Positions 1 to 9,538 of a stretch of 64,000 bases of DNA are shown here, one piece after another. The DNA comes from Acidobacteriaceae bacterium (GTDB lineage: Bacteria; Acidobacteriota; Terriglobia; Terriglobales; Acidobacteriaceae), in the NCBI GenBank assembly GCA_903642235.1, contig CAHJWL010000001.1, positions 124,001 to 188,000 of the forward strand, written 5' to 3'. Numbering within the stretch: position 1 is the stretch's first letter; the number at the start of each line of letters is the position of its first letter. The notes under the pieces were generated by a model. The model was not told where the DNA came from. It made no database searches and saw only the letters and a list, made by a program, of their open reading frames with translations. A program made the position numbers and the translations under genes.

Positions 1-329
1 TGGGGAGGGGCGGCTGCATCAATGGTCCTTAGGTGTTCCCGGGGCAGCTGGCTGATAGGGTGGCTGCAAATAGTCCACAGCGATAGTTTAGACGGGCTGG
101 CGATCTGTGGTGTCGGTCGACCTGGCGTGAGGGACGCGGCCGACGAGGATCTCGCGGGTGGCGTCGACGGGAAAGCGGGTTAGGACAGAGGTGTTGACGC
201 GCTATTCATTTGGGTGTGGCTCCATAGACCGGTAACTCGAGACCGGTAACTCACGACGGGGACTCACTGCCATCAGGGATCGACTGCGCAGTCCGTTACC
301 CGACTGAGCGAAGGACGGAGGCGGGACGT
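1..329. other. Gene-free left edge with 14-bp tandem repeat
   Basis: No supportable gene is seen before the phosphatase start at 330. A 14-base unit beginning gaccggtaactc occurs twice in direct tandem at 227-240 and 241-254, about 80 bases upstream of the phoD-like start, and could be a regulator site. On the minus strand a short open stretch (about 216 down to the stop at 88-90) reads like a protein tail but has an in-frame stop before it and no start codon. Confidence 0.4.
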
Positions 330-2120
330 ATGGAGCAGGGCGTGCGTGAGGGTAGAGTGAATCGGCGATGGTTCGTCAAGGGTGCGGCCGTGGCAGGGGC
401 GCTGGCGTGGGTGTCGGGTTCAAGGGCACTGAAGGGACAGACGGCCGCGGGCGGGTACGCGCACGGCGTACCGTTTGTGGTGGATCCCACAGTGACGGGG
501 TTAACCTCGACAGAGATGGCGGAGGTGTTTGTGGTGGATGCGGCGAGGACGGCGCAGTTACAGGCAGTGGTGTATCCGCAGAGCGTCGCATCGGGAGATC
601 CGCAGACGAATGGGATCGTGCTTTGGACGCGGATCGATCCGACACAGCAGGGCGGGGTGACAGCGGGACAGGTCGGCTGGCAGATTGCGTCTGCGGCTGA
701 TTTCTCGGCAGCATCGCTGGTGGTGGAGGGGATCGCGCAACTTGATCCGGCAAAGGACAATACGGTGAAGCTGCCGGTCTCAAATGGGGCGCTGCTGCCT
801 TATACGGGGTACTTCTATCGCTTCGTCTATAACGGCGTGGCGAGCCGGACCGGGCAGTTCAAGACGCTGCCGGAGAAGGGTGCGAGTCTGGCGCAGATCC
901 GGCTGGGGTATGTAGTCTGCCAGGACTTCGGCAATGGATACTATACGGCGCTGGCGCATCTCGCAGAGGAGCAGGTGGACTATGTGGTGCACCTGGGGGA
1001 TTACATCTACGAGACGATCTCAAGCGCGACGTTCCAGGGTGGGCCGGTACGGCCGGTGCCGCCGTTTCCGAGCGGGTCAACGACGGTGCCGCAGAACGTG
1101 GACGACTACCGACACCTGTACAAGGTGTACCGGAGCGATGTGAACCAGCAGGCGGTGCATGAGCGCTTCGCATACATCCAGCTGTGGGATGATCATGAGT
1201 TTGCCAACGATTGCCATCAGGACTTTCACCCGGATGACGATACGGCACCCAGCACCGCAACGACGCCGCAGCCGGCACTGCGGCAGGCAGCGAACCAGGC
1301 TTGGAGTGAGTACGGCCTGGCGGATGTGGCGTTTGATCCGAGCCAGGACTGGGAGCACTCGATCCAGGTGTACCGGACGTTCGCGTTTGGCACACTGGCG
1401 GAGCTGATTGTCACGGATGAGCGGCTCTATCGGGACGGACCACCATGTGGGAGCAGCGAGTTTGGCGGACGGTACTTCTCGCTGGGATGCGGCGAGATGG
1501 GCGACAAGAACCGGACAATGCTGGGGCTCGACCAGAGGGCGTGGTTTCTGAACCAGGTTCAAACAACGCAGGCAACATGGAAGCTGTGGGCGAACGAGGT
1601 CATGCTGATGCAGCTGAAGGCGGGTCCGGTGTATGTGGACCTGGATCAATGGGATGGGTACCAGCAGGAGCGAAACCTGATCCTGAATGCGGTGAAGCAC
1701 GGAAACATCAAGAACTTCGTCGCGCTGACAGGGGATCTGCACACCTTTCTGGCGGGATATCTGAAGACTGACTTTGATAATCCATTTGAGCCGCATGTCG
1801 GAATCGAGCTCATGGTGGGATCGCTGACATCGGCAAACTTCCGGGAGGAGATCGAGTCGGCGGTACATCTGCCGAGCTCGCCGGCTCCGGCGAAGATGAT
1901 GAAGGTATCGCCGGATCTGCTAAGCCCGGTCGTTCGGACGGCGAACCCCTGGATTCAGTTCTTTGACTCATCGACGCATGGCTATGGAGTCTTGACGCTG
2001 ACGCCACAGCAGCTGGTCTGTGAGTTCAAGGCCGTGACGACGATTCGGGAACCGACAGCGGAGCTGGTGGCGCTAAAAACATTTACGGTTCCGGTGAACG
2101 AAGTAAAGCTCCATTCATAA
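330..2120 (+). CDS. phoD: PhoD-type alkaline phosphatase/phosphodiesterase, Tat-exported
   Basis: This 596-residue protein belongs to the PhoD metallophosphatase family, which releases phosphate from phosphoesters outside the cytoplasm. Residues 10-35 form a twin-arginine signal (NRRWFVKG followed by a hydrophobic stretch), as expected for a metalloenzyme exported folded. A PhoD N-terminal domain motif (YPQSVASGDPQTNGIVLWTR) follows at about residue 81. The catalytic domain shows VVHLGDYIYE, LWDDHEFANDC and GDLHTFLAGY, which carry the usual metal-binding Asp, His and Asn residues. The ATG at 330 has GGAGG eight bases upstream; a GTG at 357 just before the Tat motif is an alternative. The gene stands alone and ends in a strong hairpin. 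No Pho box was recognised. A fragment of a second PhoD-like gene lies at 25.1 kb. Confidence 0.93.
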   Translation: MEQGVREGRVNRRWFVKGAAVAGALAWVSGSRALKGQTAAGGYAHGVPFVVDPTVTGLTSTEMAEVFVVDAARTAQLQAVVYPQSVASGDPQTNGIVLWTRIDPTQQGGVTAGQVGWQIASAADFSAASLVVEGIAQLDPAKDNTVKLPVSNGALLPYTGYFYRFVYNGVASRTGQFKTLPEKGASLAQIRLGYVVCQDFGNGYYTALAHLAEEQVDYVVHLGDYIYETISSATFQGGPVRPVPPFPSGSTTVPQNVDDYRHLYKVYRSDVNQQAVHERFAYIQLWDDHEFANDCHQDFHPDDDTAPSTATTPQPALRQAANQAWSEYGLADVAFDPSQDWEHSIQVYRTFAFGTLAELIVTDERLYRDGPPCGSSEFGGRYFSLGCGEMGDKNRTMLGLDQRAWFLNQVQTTQATWKLWANEVMLMQLKAGPVYVDLDQWDGYQQERNLILNAVKHGNIKNFVALTGDLHTFLAGYLKTDFDNPFEPHVGIELMVGSLTSANFREEIESAVHLPSSPAPAKMMKVSPDLLSPVVRTANPWIQFFDSSTHGYGVLTLTPQQLVCEFKAVTTIREPTAELVALKTFTVPVNEVKLHS

Positions 2121-2144
2121 GAAGGCAATGGAGACGTGCTGGTT

Positions 2145-2175
2145 AGAAGAGGAGACCCGGTGGGTCTCCTCTTCT
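2145..2175 (+). terminator. Hairpin terminator after phoD
   Basis: A perfect 14-bp stem (2145-2158 with 2162-2175) closes on a 3-base loop 24 bases after the phosphatase stop. The T-run after it is weak, so termination could be incomplete. Confidence 0.7.
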
Positions 2176-2517
2176 GCTGTGAGCGGGACAGGTTGGCCGT
2201 CACGAGAGTGAAGGTCAGGGAAGAGGCTTGGCACGGCGCTCCTCGGGCGTGGCGGCGAGGAGGTGCTGGCGCAGGGGTTTGGGGCTGCGGTCTTCCCAGT
2301 AGGTCTTCGCTGTGAGGAGAGAGGCGTCGGCGCAGGAGGAAGATGTATCTAGGACCGAGGCGGTCTGATATAGTTGGGAAAAATGAGGAAGGTCCCCGCA
2401 GAAGACTTTTGGCGAAGTGCTGCGAGGACCCTTTCAATCCGAACGCCGGATGGCGAACGAACGTCTCCACAGTGTAGACCGTTTTTTGCTGCTGTCCGGA
2501 AATGATGAGGTTTCCTG
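2176..2517. other. 342-bp intergenic region before the first TonB receptor
   Basis: No intact gene is seen. The minus strand from about 2410 to the TGA at 2220-2222 stays open for some 60 codons and reads like a natural protein C-terminus, but an in-frame stop precedes it and there is no start codon, so it is at best a gene remnant. The receptor's ribosome site (GAGG) lies at the right end. Confidence 0.35.
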
Positions 2518-5500
2518 ATGGCCGATCTACGCCGACGCACTCTGCTCGCGGCTTCCACCTTTTGCATTTTTCCTGTTGCGGCGGCGCAGAATGCGCAGCT
2601 TTCCGGTCTGGTGCGCGACCAGGCGAACGCCGTCGTGCAACATGCCACTGTGACGCTCGAAAACCTGGATACCCAGGAGAAGACTGAGGTTCGCAGCAAT
2701 GGGGAGGGACTCTATGTCGTGCCATCGCTCAGGCCGGGTCCCTACCAGGTCACGGTTGACGCATCGGGCTTTCAGCAGCAGGTGATTCAGGATGTGCGCT
2801 TTGCCGTGGCTGGCAAGACGTCGCTCGACGTGGAGCTTAGGGTAGGCAGCGACAAACAGGCAGTGATGGTGGAAGCATCTGGCGCCCAGACGAATACCGT
2901 GGACGCATCCGTCAGCACTGTGATCGACCGCAAGTTTGTCGAGAACCTGCCGCTGAACGGCCGATCCTTCCAATCGTTGCTCACAGTGATTCCCGGCGTG
3001 ATCTCGGTACCGTCGTCGGGCTCGGGGACCAGCGGACAGTTTGCGGTGAACGGCATGCGGACGGAGTCAAACTACTTCCTGATTGACGGTGTAAGCGCCA
3101 ACACCGGTGTGAACAGCACCTACGGACCTGGACTGGGAGCGGGTTACTCGGGATCGCTGCCGTCCAGCACGGCCCTTGGCACGACGCAGAGCCTGATCTC
3201 GATCGATGCGCTTGAAGAGTTCCGCGGCACTACATCGACCTATTCGGCAGAAAACGGCCGCGTACCTGGCGGACAATTTTCATTTCGTACGCGCTCTGGA
3301 ACAAGCCAACTTCGCGGCTCCCTCTATGACTACTTCCGTAATGACGTGATGGATGCCAACAGCTACTTCAACAAACGCGCCAACCTCGGTCGCACCAAGA
3401 TGCGGCAGAACGACTTTGGGGGCACCGTCGGTGGTCCGGTCCTTCTTCCCAGGATTACAGCGCGCCGCGACCGCACGTTCTTCTTCTACTCCTATGAAGG
3501 CCTGCGCCTGCGATCTCCGCAGGAAGCGACCACGACCTACGTTCCGACACCGGCGCTGGTCGCTGCGGCTCCTGCCGTGCTGCGTCCTCTGTTTGCGGCT
3601 TTTCCCACTCCGCTGGCCGCCGATGCAGCGGCTGCATCTGCCGCTACCGGGTTCCTGGCTGCCTATCGGCAGAGCTACTCGCAACCCAGTACGATCAACG
3701 CGCATAGCCTGCGCATTGATGAAGCTGTTACGGATCGCTGGCGCATCTTCGGACGCTTCGGTTACACGCCGTCGTCCACCATCTCCCGCTACTCCAGTGA
3801 TCTGGCGCAGGTAAACAAGAACGATGTGAATGCCAAGACTCTGACGCTGGGCAGCACCAACCTGTTTCATTCGCGCCTCGCTAACGAAGCACGGTTTAAT
3901 ATCAGCTGGAACGATCAGATCTCCCGCTCGTCGATCGATGCTTTCGGTGGGGCCACACCGCTGGCTATCTCTGATCTCGCCGGTCTGACTGCGCAGGACT
4001 GGTCCCTGTTCGCCTACCGTCCTGGCGTCTCATCGGCCTTTTTCCTGAATCCGCAAAACAACCGGCAGAAGCAATACAACGTGGTCGATACGGTGAGCTA
4101 TGCCGTAGGCCGCCATGCGCTGACGTTTGGGGTGGACTGGCGCATGATCCGCACCGATTCAACGCTGCCGGGCTTCTATGAGTCGCCCTTCTACATAACG
4201 GGCACTGCTTACACGGGCACAGCCTACCAGCAGCTGGTCAGCAACAGTCCAGGGCTCTTCACCTTGTATCGCTCCAACGGCAACATGGCTCCCGTGTACA
4301 AGAACTTTTCTTTGTTTGCTCAAGACGAGTGGAAGGCGAGCAGCCGGTTAAGTGTCTCCGCCGGTCTGCGCTGGGATGTGAACCCAGCGCCGCGTGATGC
4401 GAACGGAAATCAGCCATACACCATCGACCAGATCACCGATCTGGCCACGACCAAGATTGCGCCGCGGGGAAGCGACTTGTGGAAGACGACCTATGACAAC
4501 TTCGGTCCGCGCTTGGGCCTGGCGTATCAGGCGCACACTGCTGCGGGACACGAGACGACGCTTCGCCTGGGCTCAGGCCTTTTCTTTGACGCCAGCAGCG
4601 TGCAGGCTTCGCAGGGGTACCTGTACGGCATTGGCGTTACCGGGTCGTTGAATCTGAATTACAAGCCATTCCCGGTGAGCGCGGCGACGTTGGCAAGCAC
4701 GCCGCTGCCGTCCGCCACGCCCACGGCAACTTCCTCGTCAAACATCTTCGGCTTTGATCCGAATCTGAAGCTGCCGCGTTCCATCCAGTGGAACGGGGCG
4801 GTGGAACAGAATCTGGGCCAGAACCAGACCCTGATACTGAACTACGTTGGCTCGATCGGTGACCGGCTGCTGCTGGCCCGCCAGTTCTTTCCCAACCTGT
4901 CCGGCAACCCGCTCTTTCCTACCGCGTCGGCAGCATACCTCTATGCGACCGTTAACGGCTCCAGCAGCACCTACAACGCGCTCCAGGTGCAGTACCGTCG
5001 CGAACCATGGCACGGCCTGCAGACCCTGGCGAGCTATACCTACGCGCACGCGCTTGATGACTCCACCAGCAACTTCACGCTCTCGTCGTTGCTTCGCGCC
5101 AGTTCGGACTATGACATACGGAACAATTTTCAAGCGGCTGTGACTTACCAGCCGCCCGATCACTATGACAGGGCATGGCAGCGGGCGGTGCTTGGCGGTT
5201 GGGCCCTGGATTCACGCGTATCTGTGCGTTCGTCCTTGCCGGTCGATGTCGTTGCTTCGACGCAGACAAGCGCTTCGGGTTCGTCCTACTCCCCGCACCC
5301 GAACCTCGTTCCGGGACAGCCGCTCTACACCTCCGACAGCAGCGCTCCTGGCGGCCGTGCCATCAACCTTGCGGCCTTCTCTGTTCCGGCGCGAGGTGCA
5401 GAAGGTACTGCGGGCCGGAACGTGGCACGCGGCTTTGCCTCCGCGCAGTGGGATGCAGCGTTCCGCCGTGAGTTCCGCATCACGGATCGCGTCAACACAA

Positions 5501-5697
5501 CATTCCGCGCGGAGGCCTTCAACGCACTGAACCATACCAACTTCGGCGCGATCAACAGCAACATCCAGACAGGCACGACGGCCCAGCCCTTTGGCTGGGC
5601 TACGGGGACGCAGGCCAGCCAGCTTGGCGGCTTAAACGCTCTCTACCAGACAGGCGGCCCACGCTCCCTGCAGATGGCGCTCAGGGTCAGCTTCTAA
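2518..5697 (+). CDS. Oar-like TonB-dependent outer-membrane receptor
   Basis: This 1059-residue outer-membrane receptor takes up a ligand with energy from TonB. A signal peptide covers about residues 1-23, cut after VAAA. A carboxypeptidase-regulatory-like fold (about 26-105, starting AQLSGLVRDQ) is followed by a plug domain (about 120-240, with NGRSFQSLL and FAVNGMRTESNYFLIDGV) and a long beta-barrel ending in an aromatic residue (MALRVSF). This matches the Oar-like receptors abundant in Acidobacteriota. No clear TonB box was found. ATG 2518 has GAGG about eight bases upstream. The next gene starts two bases after the stop, so the two are co-transcribed. The PepSY partner suggests an iron-siderophore ligand, but the receptor sequence itself does not show the substrate. 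Confidence 0.88.
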   Translation: MADLRRRTLLAASTFCIFPVAAAQNAQLSGLVRDQANAVVQHATVTLENLDTQEKTEVRSNGEGLYVVPSLRPGPYQVTVDASGFQQQVIQDVRFAVAGKTSLDVELRVGSDKQAVMVEASGAQTNTVDASVSTVIDRKFVENLPLNGRSFQSLLTVIPGVISVPSSGSGTSGQFAVNGMRTESNYFLIDGVSANTGVNSTYGPGLGAGYSGSLPSSTALGTTQSLISIDALEEFRGTTSTYSAENGRVPGGQFSFRTRSGTSQLRGSLYDYFRNDVMDANSYFNKRANLGRTKMRQNDFGGTVGGPVLLPRITARRDRTFFFYSYEGLRLRSPQEATTTYVPTPALVAAAPAVLRPLFAAFPTPLAADAAAASAATGFLAAYRQSYSQPSTINAHSLRIDEAVTDRWRIFGRFGYTPSSTISRYSSDLAQVNKNDVNAKTLTLGSTNLFHSRLANEARFNISWNDQISRSSIDAFGGATPLAISDLAGLTAQDWSLFAYRPGVSSAFFLNPQNNRQKQYNVVDTVSYAVGRHALTFGVDWRMIRTDSTLPGFYESPFYITGTAYTGTAYQQLVSNSPGLFTLYRSNGNMAPVYKNFSLFAQDEWKASSRLSVSAGLRWDVNPAPRDANGNQPYTIDQITDLATTKIAPRGSDLWKTTYDNFGPRLGLAYQAHTAAGHETTLRLGSGLFFDASSVQASQGYLYGIGVTGSLNLNYKPFPVSAATLASTPLPSATPTATSSSNIFGFDPNLKLPRSIQWNGAVEQNLGQNQTLILNYVGSIGDRLLLARQFFPNLSGNPLFPTASAAYLYATVNGSSSTYNALQVQYRREPWHGLQTLASYTYAHALDDSTSNFTLSSLLRASSDYDIRNNFQAAVTYQPPDHYDRAWQRAVLGGWALDSRVSVRSSLPVDVVASTQTSASGSSYSPHPNLVPGQPLYTSDSSAPGGRAINLAAFSVPARGAEGTAGRNVARGFASAQWDAAFRREFRITDRVNTTFRAEAFNALNHTNFGAINSNIQTGTTAQPFGWATGTQASQLGGLNALYQTGGPRSLQMALRVSF

Positions 5698-5699
5698 CC

Positions 5700-7049
5700 A
5701 TGGCTGCCATCACCGCTGTTGCCACCCGCAAGACTGGCCTGCTGCGCCGCTTCCTGGAGAGGCCGCAGCAGGTCTTTCTTCGCAGAGCTCTCTTCCAATT
5801 TCATCTGTGGGCCGGACTCCTTCTTGCGCTTTACGTCATTGCGATCGGAGTCAGCGGTTCCATCCTCGTCTTCAAAGAGGAGCTCATGCCCAAACCGCAT
5901 GTCTCCGTCGGTCCCGTAAACTACCGGGCATGCACGGCCGATCAGCTGACACACGCCATAGAGCGCGCCGATGCGCAGATTCCTGGTATGAAGGCCTTTC
6001 TCGCCTCCTGTCCTACGCCTGGGAACAAGCTCTTCACGGTCACCGTGCGCGAGGTGCCGAAGGGTCCACGAGGCCTGTCAGGACGCAGCGGGGGCACAGA
6101 GGCTGCTGCCCGCTCTCTCCTGAAGCAGCGAGCGATCTACATCCATCCACAGACTGGCGCGGTGGTTGGGCTTGCCGACCGGGAGTCCTCATGGGTGGAG
6201 ACAGTGGAGCAGTTCCACGTGAGCCTGCTGCTGGGCCGCACTGGACGCTTGTGGAATGGCGTAGGAGCGGCCGTGCTGGCCGCCCTCGCTCTGTCCGGCC
6301 TCATCCTCTGGTGGCCCGGCCTTCGCATCTGGACGCGCGGGTTGACGATCGATTTTCGTAAGAGCTGGAAGCGAATCAACTTCGATCTGCACACTGTACT
6401 TGGCTTCTGGACGCTGTTCTTTACGCTGACATGGGCGATGACGGGTATGTACTTCGCCTGGCCGAAGATTTTCACGACACCGCTTCAAAAGGTCTCGCCC
6501 ATCACGACAGCGATGTACCCCGCGGCGCAGTTGAAGGTCGCGCAGCAGCAATCGTCAGCACCGGACAGGCCGCTTGATGTGTCTGCCATGATTACCGACG
6601 CGCAGAGGGAGTCTCTCACGGGACACCTCGAAGGCGTCTTTTACGGATCTGGCCCGCGGCCAATCCTCACCGTTTACATGGCGCGCGGTGTTCTAGGCGA
6701 TTACTCCAACACGGATTTTGTGTACTTCGACCAGCGCAGTGGACACCTGCTGTACACATGGCATCGAGGGCAGAACCACACGCTCGGCGAGTGGCTGCTC
6801 TGGCTGGTGGCGCCGCTTCATTTCGGTACGTCATGGGGGCAAACGGTAAAGGCTCTATGGGCGCTGCTCGGATTGACGCTTCCAGTGCTGACGATTACCG
6901 GCATGCTGATGTACTGGAATCGCTGGTTACGGAAACGATGGGCCAAGGTACGATACCCGCGGAGACGCAGGCTCGCTCAGATTGAAGAGGCTGCTTCCCG
7001 CTCTCACGCGGTCTCTGACGCGGAAGCAAACCTCACCCTCGAGCGATAG
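5700..7049 (+). CDS. PepSY-associated TM protein, probable siderophore-iron reductase type
   Basis: This inner-membrane protein of 449 residues belongs to the PepSY_TM family. It has four long membrane segments (about 30-60, 190-210, 235-260 and 370-405) and a periplasmic part between the first two. Histidines sit at helix starts (FQFHLWAGLL, FHVSLLLGR, FDLHTVLGFW, PLHFGTSWGQ), as in family members thought to bind haem and reduce ferric siderophores. It starts two bases after the TonB receptor stop. Pairing of a receptor with PepSY_TM is a common iron-acquisition arrangement, so iron is the best guess for the substrate; reductase activity is inference. Its last 46 bases overlap the 3' end of the convergent permease gene. 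Confidence 0.82.
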   Translation: MAAITAVATRKTGLLRRFLERPQQVFLRRALFQFHLWAGLLLALYVIAIGVSGSILVFKEELMPKPHVSVGPVNYRACTADQLTHAIERADAQIPGMKAFLASCPTPGNKLFTVTVREVPKGPRGLSGRSGGTEAAARSLLKQRAIYIHPQTGAVVGLADRESSWVETVEQFHVSLLLGRTGRLWNGVGAAVLAALALSGLILWWPGLRIWTRGLTIDFRKSWKRINFDLHTVLGFWTLFFTLTWAMTGMYFAWPKIFTTPLQKVSPITTAMYPAAQLKVAQQQSSAPDRPLDVSAMITDAQRESLTGHLEGVFYGSGPRPILTVYMARGVLGDYSNTDFVYFDQRSGHLLYTWHRGQNHTLGEWLLWLVAPLHFGTSWGQTVKALWALLGLTLPVLTITGMLMYWNRWLRKRWAKVRYPRRRRLAQIEEAASRSHAVSDAEANLTLER

Positions 7050-8335
7050 ACCGCGGCCCCGATGGCGATCCAGGCGGTTCCGGTCAGGAGTGCCAGCCAG
7101 CTCAGATTCAACCAGAGCAGGAGACACACAAGCATGCCCATGACGGAACCTGAGGCTAGAACAAGATGGAATCGTTCGCGGTCCAGCCAGGCGCGTCGCG
7201 CAGCGCAGGCATTGACCAGCATGAACCCGACAAGGGCACCGAAGTTGAGCAGTTCCGCACCGATCTCATAGCTCATCAGCAAGCCGCCTGCGAGGCAGAT
7301 GGCGCCGATGAGGAGAACGTTGTTTCCTGGAATACGGCTGCGGACGGAGAGGGCGCCAAAGAAGCGAAGGGGCAGAGCGCGGTCGCGGCTCATGGCGAAG
7401 ATCAGGCGGGCGGCGCCCATCTGCGACGCGACGCCGGAACCGATCGTGGCGAGTAGGAGTGCGCCGTTGATGAGGGTAAAGAGCACGACGCCGCCGATGA
7501 CCCCGCCTACCTGGGGAAGGGCCGTTTCGACATTGGGAAAGACGTAGCCGCGAGGCAGAACGAGTTGAGCGGCATAGACCTCCACGGTCGCGAGCAGACC
7601 GGCAAGCACGCACGTCAGCACGATGGCACGGGGGATATCGCGGCGCGGGTGGATCGATTCATCGGCGAGAGTGGAGATGCCGTCGAAGCCGATATAGGTG
7701 AGCACCGCGATGGAGGTGCCGTGCAGAACGGAGGGTAGAGAGAAGGTCTGCGGATCGAAGAGAGGACCGAGCCATGCCGTGCGAGCGACGGCATGACCAT
7801 GAAAGATCCATCGGCCAACTGCAACGAGAAAGATCACGATCACCAGGCCGAGCAGGGCGGTCATGATGGCGTTGAGGCGAGCAGTCGTCTCCACACCGGC
7901 GAGATTCATTAAGGTGAAGAGGAGCGTAAAGAAGACGACCCAGGCTGCGTACGGAACGGCAGGCACAAAGGCCAGGGCGGCGCGGCTGCTCCAGATCGTG
8001 CAGATAAGGGGATTGAGTACATAGTCGAGCGTCATGCACCAGCCACAAAGAAACCCGAGCGAAGGCTGGAACTCACGGCTGACATATAGAAAGGCTGAGC
8101 CGCCCTGAGGGTACCGGCGTGCCATGCGACCGTAGCTGATGGCGGTGAGCAGCATGGCGAACATTGCAAGCAGAATAGTCGTTGCCACGTGTCCATGCGC
8201 CTGCTGATACAGCACACCGAAGACAGGCATTGGCGCTGTGGGCTGGATAAGGATGATGCCGTAGAGGACAAGATCGAAGAAGCGCAGACTGCGGCGGGGC
8301 TGCAGTGTTTGTGCGCTCGAGGCTGTCTCGTTCAC
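7004..8335 (-). CDS. APC-superfamily amino acid/polyamine permease
   Basis: The product (443 residues) is a polytopic inner-membrane transporter of the amino acid-polyamine-organocation superfamily, with about twelve hydrophobic segments. Helix 1 carries LYGIILIQPTAPMPVFGV, similar to the unwound substrate-binding stretch of APC proteins, and IGFDGISTLADE resembles the conserved helix 6 region. The GTG at 8335 is chosen because GTGA overlaps the LacI-type gene's stop by four bases, showing translational coupling; longer reading into the regulator gene is an artefact of the open frame. It is co-transcribed with the regulator, which may sense its substrate or a related compound. The substrate cannot be read from the sequence. 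The 3' end overlaps the PepSY gene by 46 bases. Confidence 0.87.
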   Translation of the reverse strand: MNETASSAQTLQPRRSLRFFDLVLYGIILIQPTAPMPVFGVLYQQAHGHVATTILLAMFAMLLTAISYGRMARRYPQGGSAFLYVSREFQPSLGFLCGWCMTLDYVLNPLICTIWSSRAALAFVPAVPYAAWVVFFTLLFTLMNLAGVETTARLNAIMTALLGLVIVIFLVAVGRWIFHGHAVARTAWLGPLFDPQTFSLPSVLHGTSIAVLTYIGFDGISTLADESIHPRRDIPRAIVLTCVLAGLLATVEVYAAQLVLPRGYVFPNVETALPQVGGVIGGVVLFTLINGALLLATIGSGVASQMGAARLIFAMSRDRALPLRFFGALSVRSRIPGNNVLLIGAICLAGGLLMSYEIGAELLNFGALVGFMLVNACAARRAWLDRERFHLVLASGSVMGMLVCLLLWLNLSWLALLTGTAWIAIGAAVYRSRVRFASASETA

Positions 8336-9426
8336 AGAGCGTCGCCTGTGTGGGTGAAGGCGCGGGTCGACTCGCGAACAACCATCTTTGGCGGATGAAG
8401 TCGAATTGTTGCGTCGGATCGCTTGATCGCTGGATCGTCTTCGATGAGAGCCAGGACATGGGTTGCGGCAAAGGCGCCCATCTCCTTCATCTCCTGCGCG
8501 ACGGTGGTGAGGCTTGGCGTGGTGAGTACGGCCTGAGGGATGTCGTCGAAGCCGACAACGGAGACGTCCCGAGGCGAGCGTATGCCGGCTTCGTACAGAG
8601 CGCGGAGTGCACCGCACGCGGTGAGATCGTCAAAGGCGACGATGCCGGTGAAAGCTTCGCCCTGCCGGAGGAGTTCGGCGATCGCGTGATGACCACCGAC
8701 GAAGCCTTGAAGCGGATCGGCGGATTCAGGCAGACGCAGGACCAGCTTGGGATCGAGCGTGTGACCGGCTTTCTTTGCCGCCTGCTGAATGCCGCGCCAG
8801 CGCCGGTCGCTATCCTGTAGATGTTTGGGACCGCGAATGACAGCGATGCGGGTGTGGCCGAGAGACAGCAGGTGCTGCATGGCAGCGCGGCCGCCTGCCT
8901 GATTATCGACCAGAACGGAGGTGATGTTTTTGGAAGGGAACTCCCGCCCGATGATGACGGCGGGAATGCCGGCCTCCTCAAACCTGCGAAGCCCATCGAG
9001 ATCGATGAAGAGCCAGTTGGCAACGATGATGAGACCTTCTACCTGATGCTCGACAACCATTTCAAGGTAGCGGTCGAAGCGCTCGTTCCGGTTCTGCACG
9101 TCGAGGATGATGGGCAGCAGGTCCGTCTGACGGACGGCCTCTTGCACACCCTGGAGGATGAGCGTGCAGTAGGGGTCGGCAATATCAAAGACGATCACGC
9201 CAAGGAGCTGAGTGCGCGCGTTGCGCAGTGAACGGGCGGCGGCGTTCGGACGGTAGCGAAGCTCCTGCGCGGCCCTGCGGATGCGCTCGCGTGTGTCAGC
9301 TGCAAGATTGCGAGCGAGCGGCCGGTCGTTAAGCACGAGCGAAACAGTGGACTGCGAAACGCCGGCAAGGCGCGCGACCGTCGCGAGTGTGCTGCGGCTT
9401 TTGCCTGGAATGGGAGAAGACTTCAT
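8332..9426 (-). CDS. LacI-family transcriptional regulator
   Basis: This 364-residue LacI/GalR regulator has an N-terminal helix-turn-helix (about residues 13-35, with TLATVARLAGVSQSTVSLVL), a hinge helix (PNAAARSL) and a periplasmic-binding-protein-like sensor domain (about 65-340). ATG 9426 is chosen because it directly precedes the DNA-binding domain with AGGA 11 bases upstream; a longer frame to 9522 would run into the divergent promoter. It is coupled to the permease by a GTGA overlap and is divergent from a TonB receptor whose promoter carries a matching operator, so it very likely represses that receptor. A near-identical operator at the GH2 gene start (15840) suggests that gene is also in the regulon. 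The effector is probably a sugar, as usual in this family. Confidence 0.93.
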   Translation of the reverse strand: MKSSPIPGKSRSTLATVARLAGVSQSTVSLVLNDRPLARNLAADTRERIRRAAQELRYRPNAAARSLRNARTQLLGVIVFDIADPYCTLILQGVQEAVRQTDLLPIILDVQNRNERFDRYLEMVVEHQVEGLIIVANWLFIDLDGLRRFEEAGIPAVIIGREFPSKNITSVLVDNQAGGRAAMQHLLSLGHTRIAVIRGPKHLQDSDRRWRGIQQAAKKAGHTLDPKLVLRLPESADPLQGFVGGHHAIAELLRQGEAFTGIVAFDDLTACGALRALYEAGIRSPRDVSVVGFDDIPQAVLTTPSLTTVAQEMKEMGAFAATHVLALIEDDPAIKRSDATIRLHPPKMVVRESTRAFTHTGDAL

Positions 9427-9498
9427 GGGTGGCAAGTCCTGCTTAGCATAGTGCGATTCTGGGCGGATGAACAGAAGAAAGCTTGTTTGCGAATTCCA

Positions 9499-9527
9499 TT
9501 GACTTTGCTGCGCGACCTGCATACTCT
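9499..9527 (+). promoter_or_regulatory. Sigma-70-like promoter of the LacI-adjacent TonB receptor
   Basis: TTGACT (9499-9504) and TACTCT (9522-9527) are separated by 17 bases, matching the housekeeping consensus well. Transcription should begin near 9534, immediately before the inverted repeat at 9539-9574. Confidence 0.7.
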
Positions 9528-9538
9528 TTGCGCAATCC

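Noticed and set aside
88-216. Minus-strand 40-codon stretch (FPVDATREILVGRVPHARST)
   Set aside because: Preceded by an in-frame TAG and lacking any start codon, so it is not a gene as it stands.
2220-2410. Minus-strand open stretch reading like a protein C-terminus (ends EERRAKPLP)
   Set aside because: It has an in-frame stop upstream, no start codon and no recognised family; kept only as a possible remnant in the intergenic entry.
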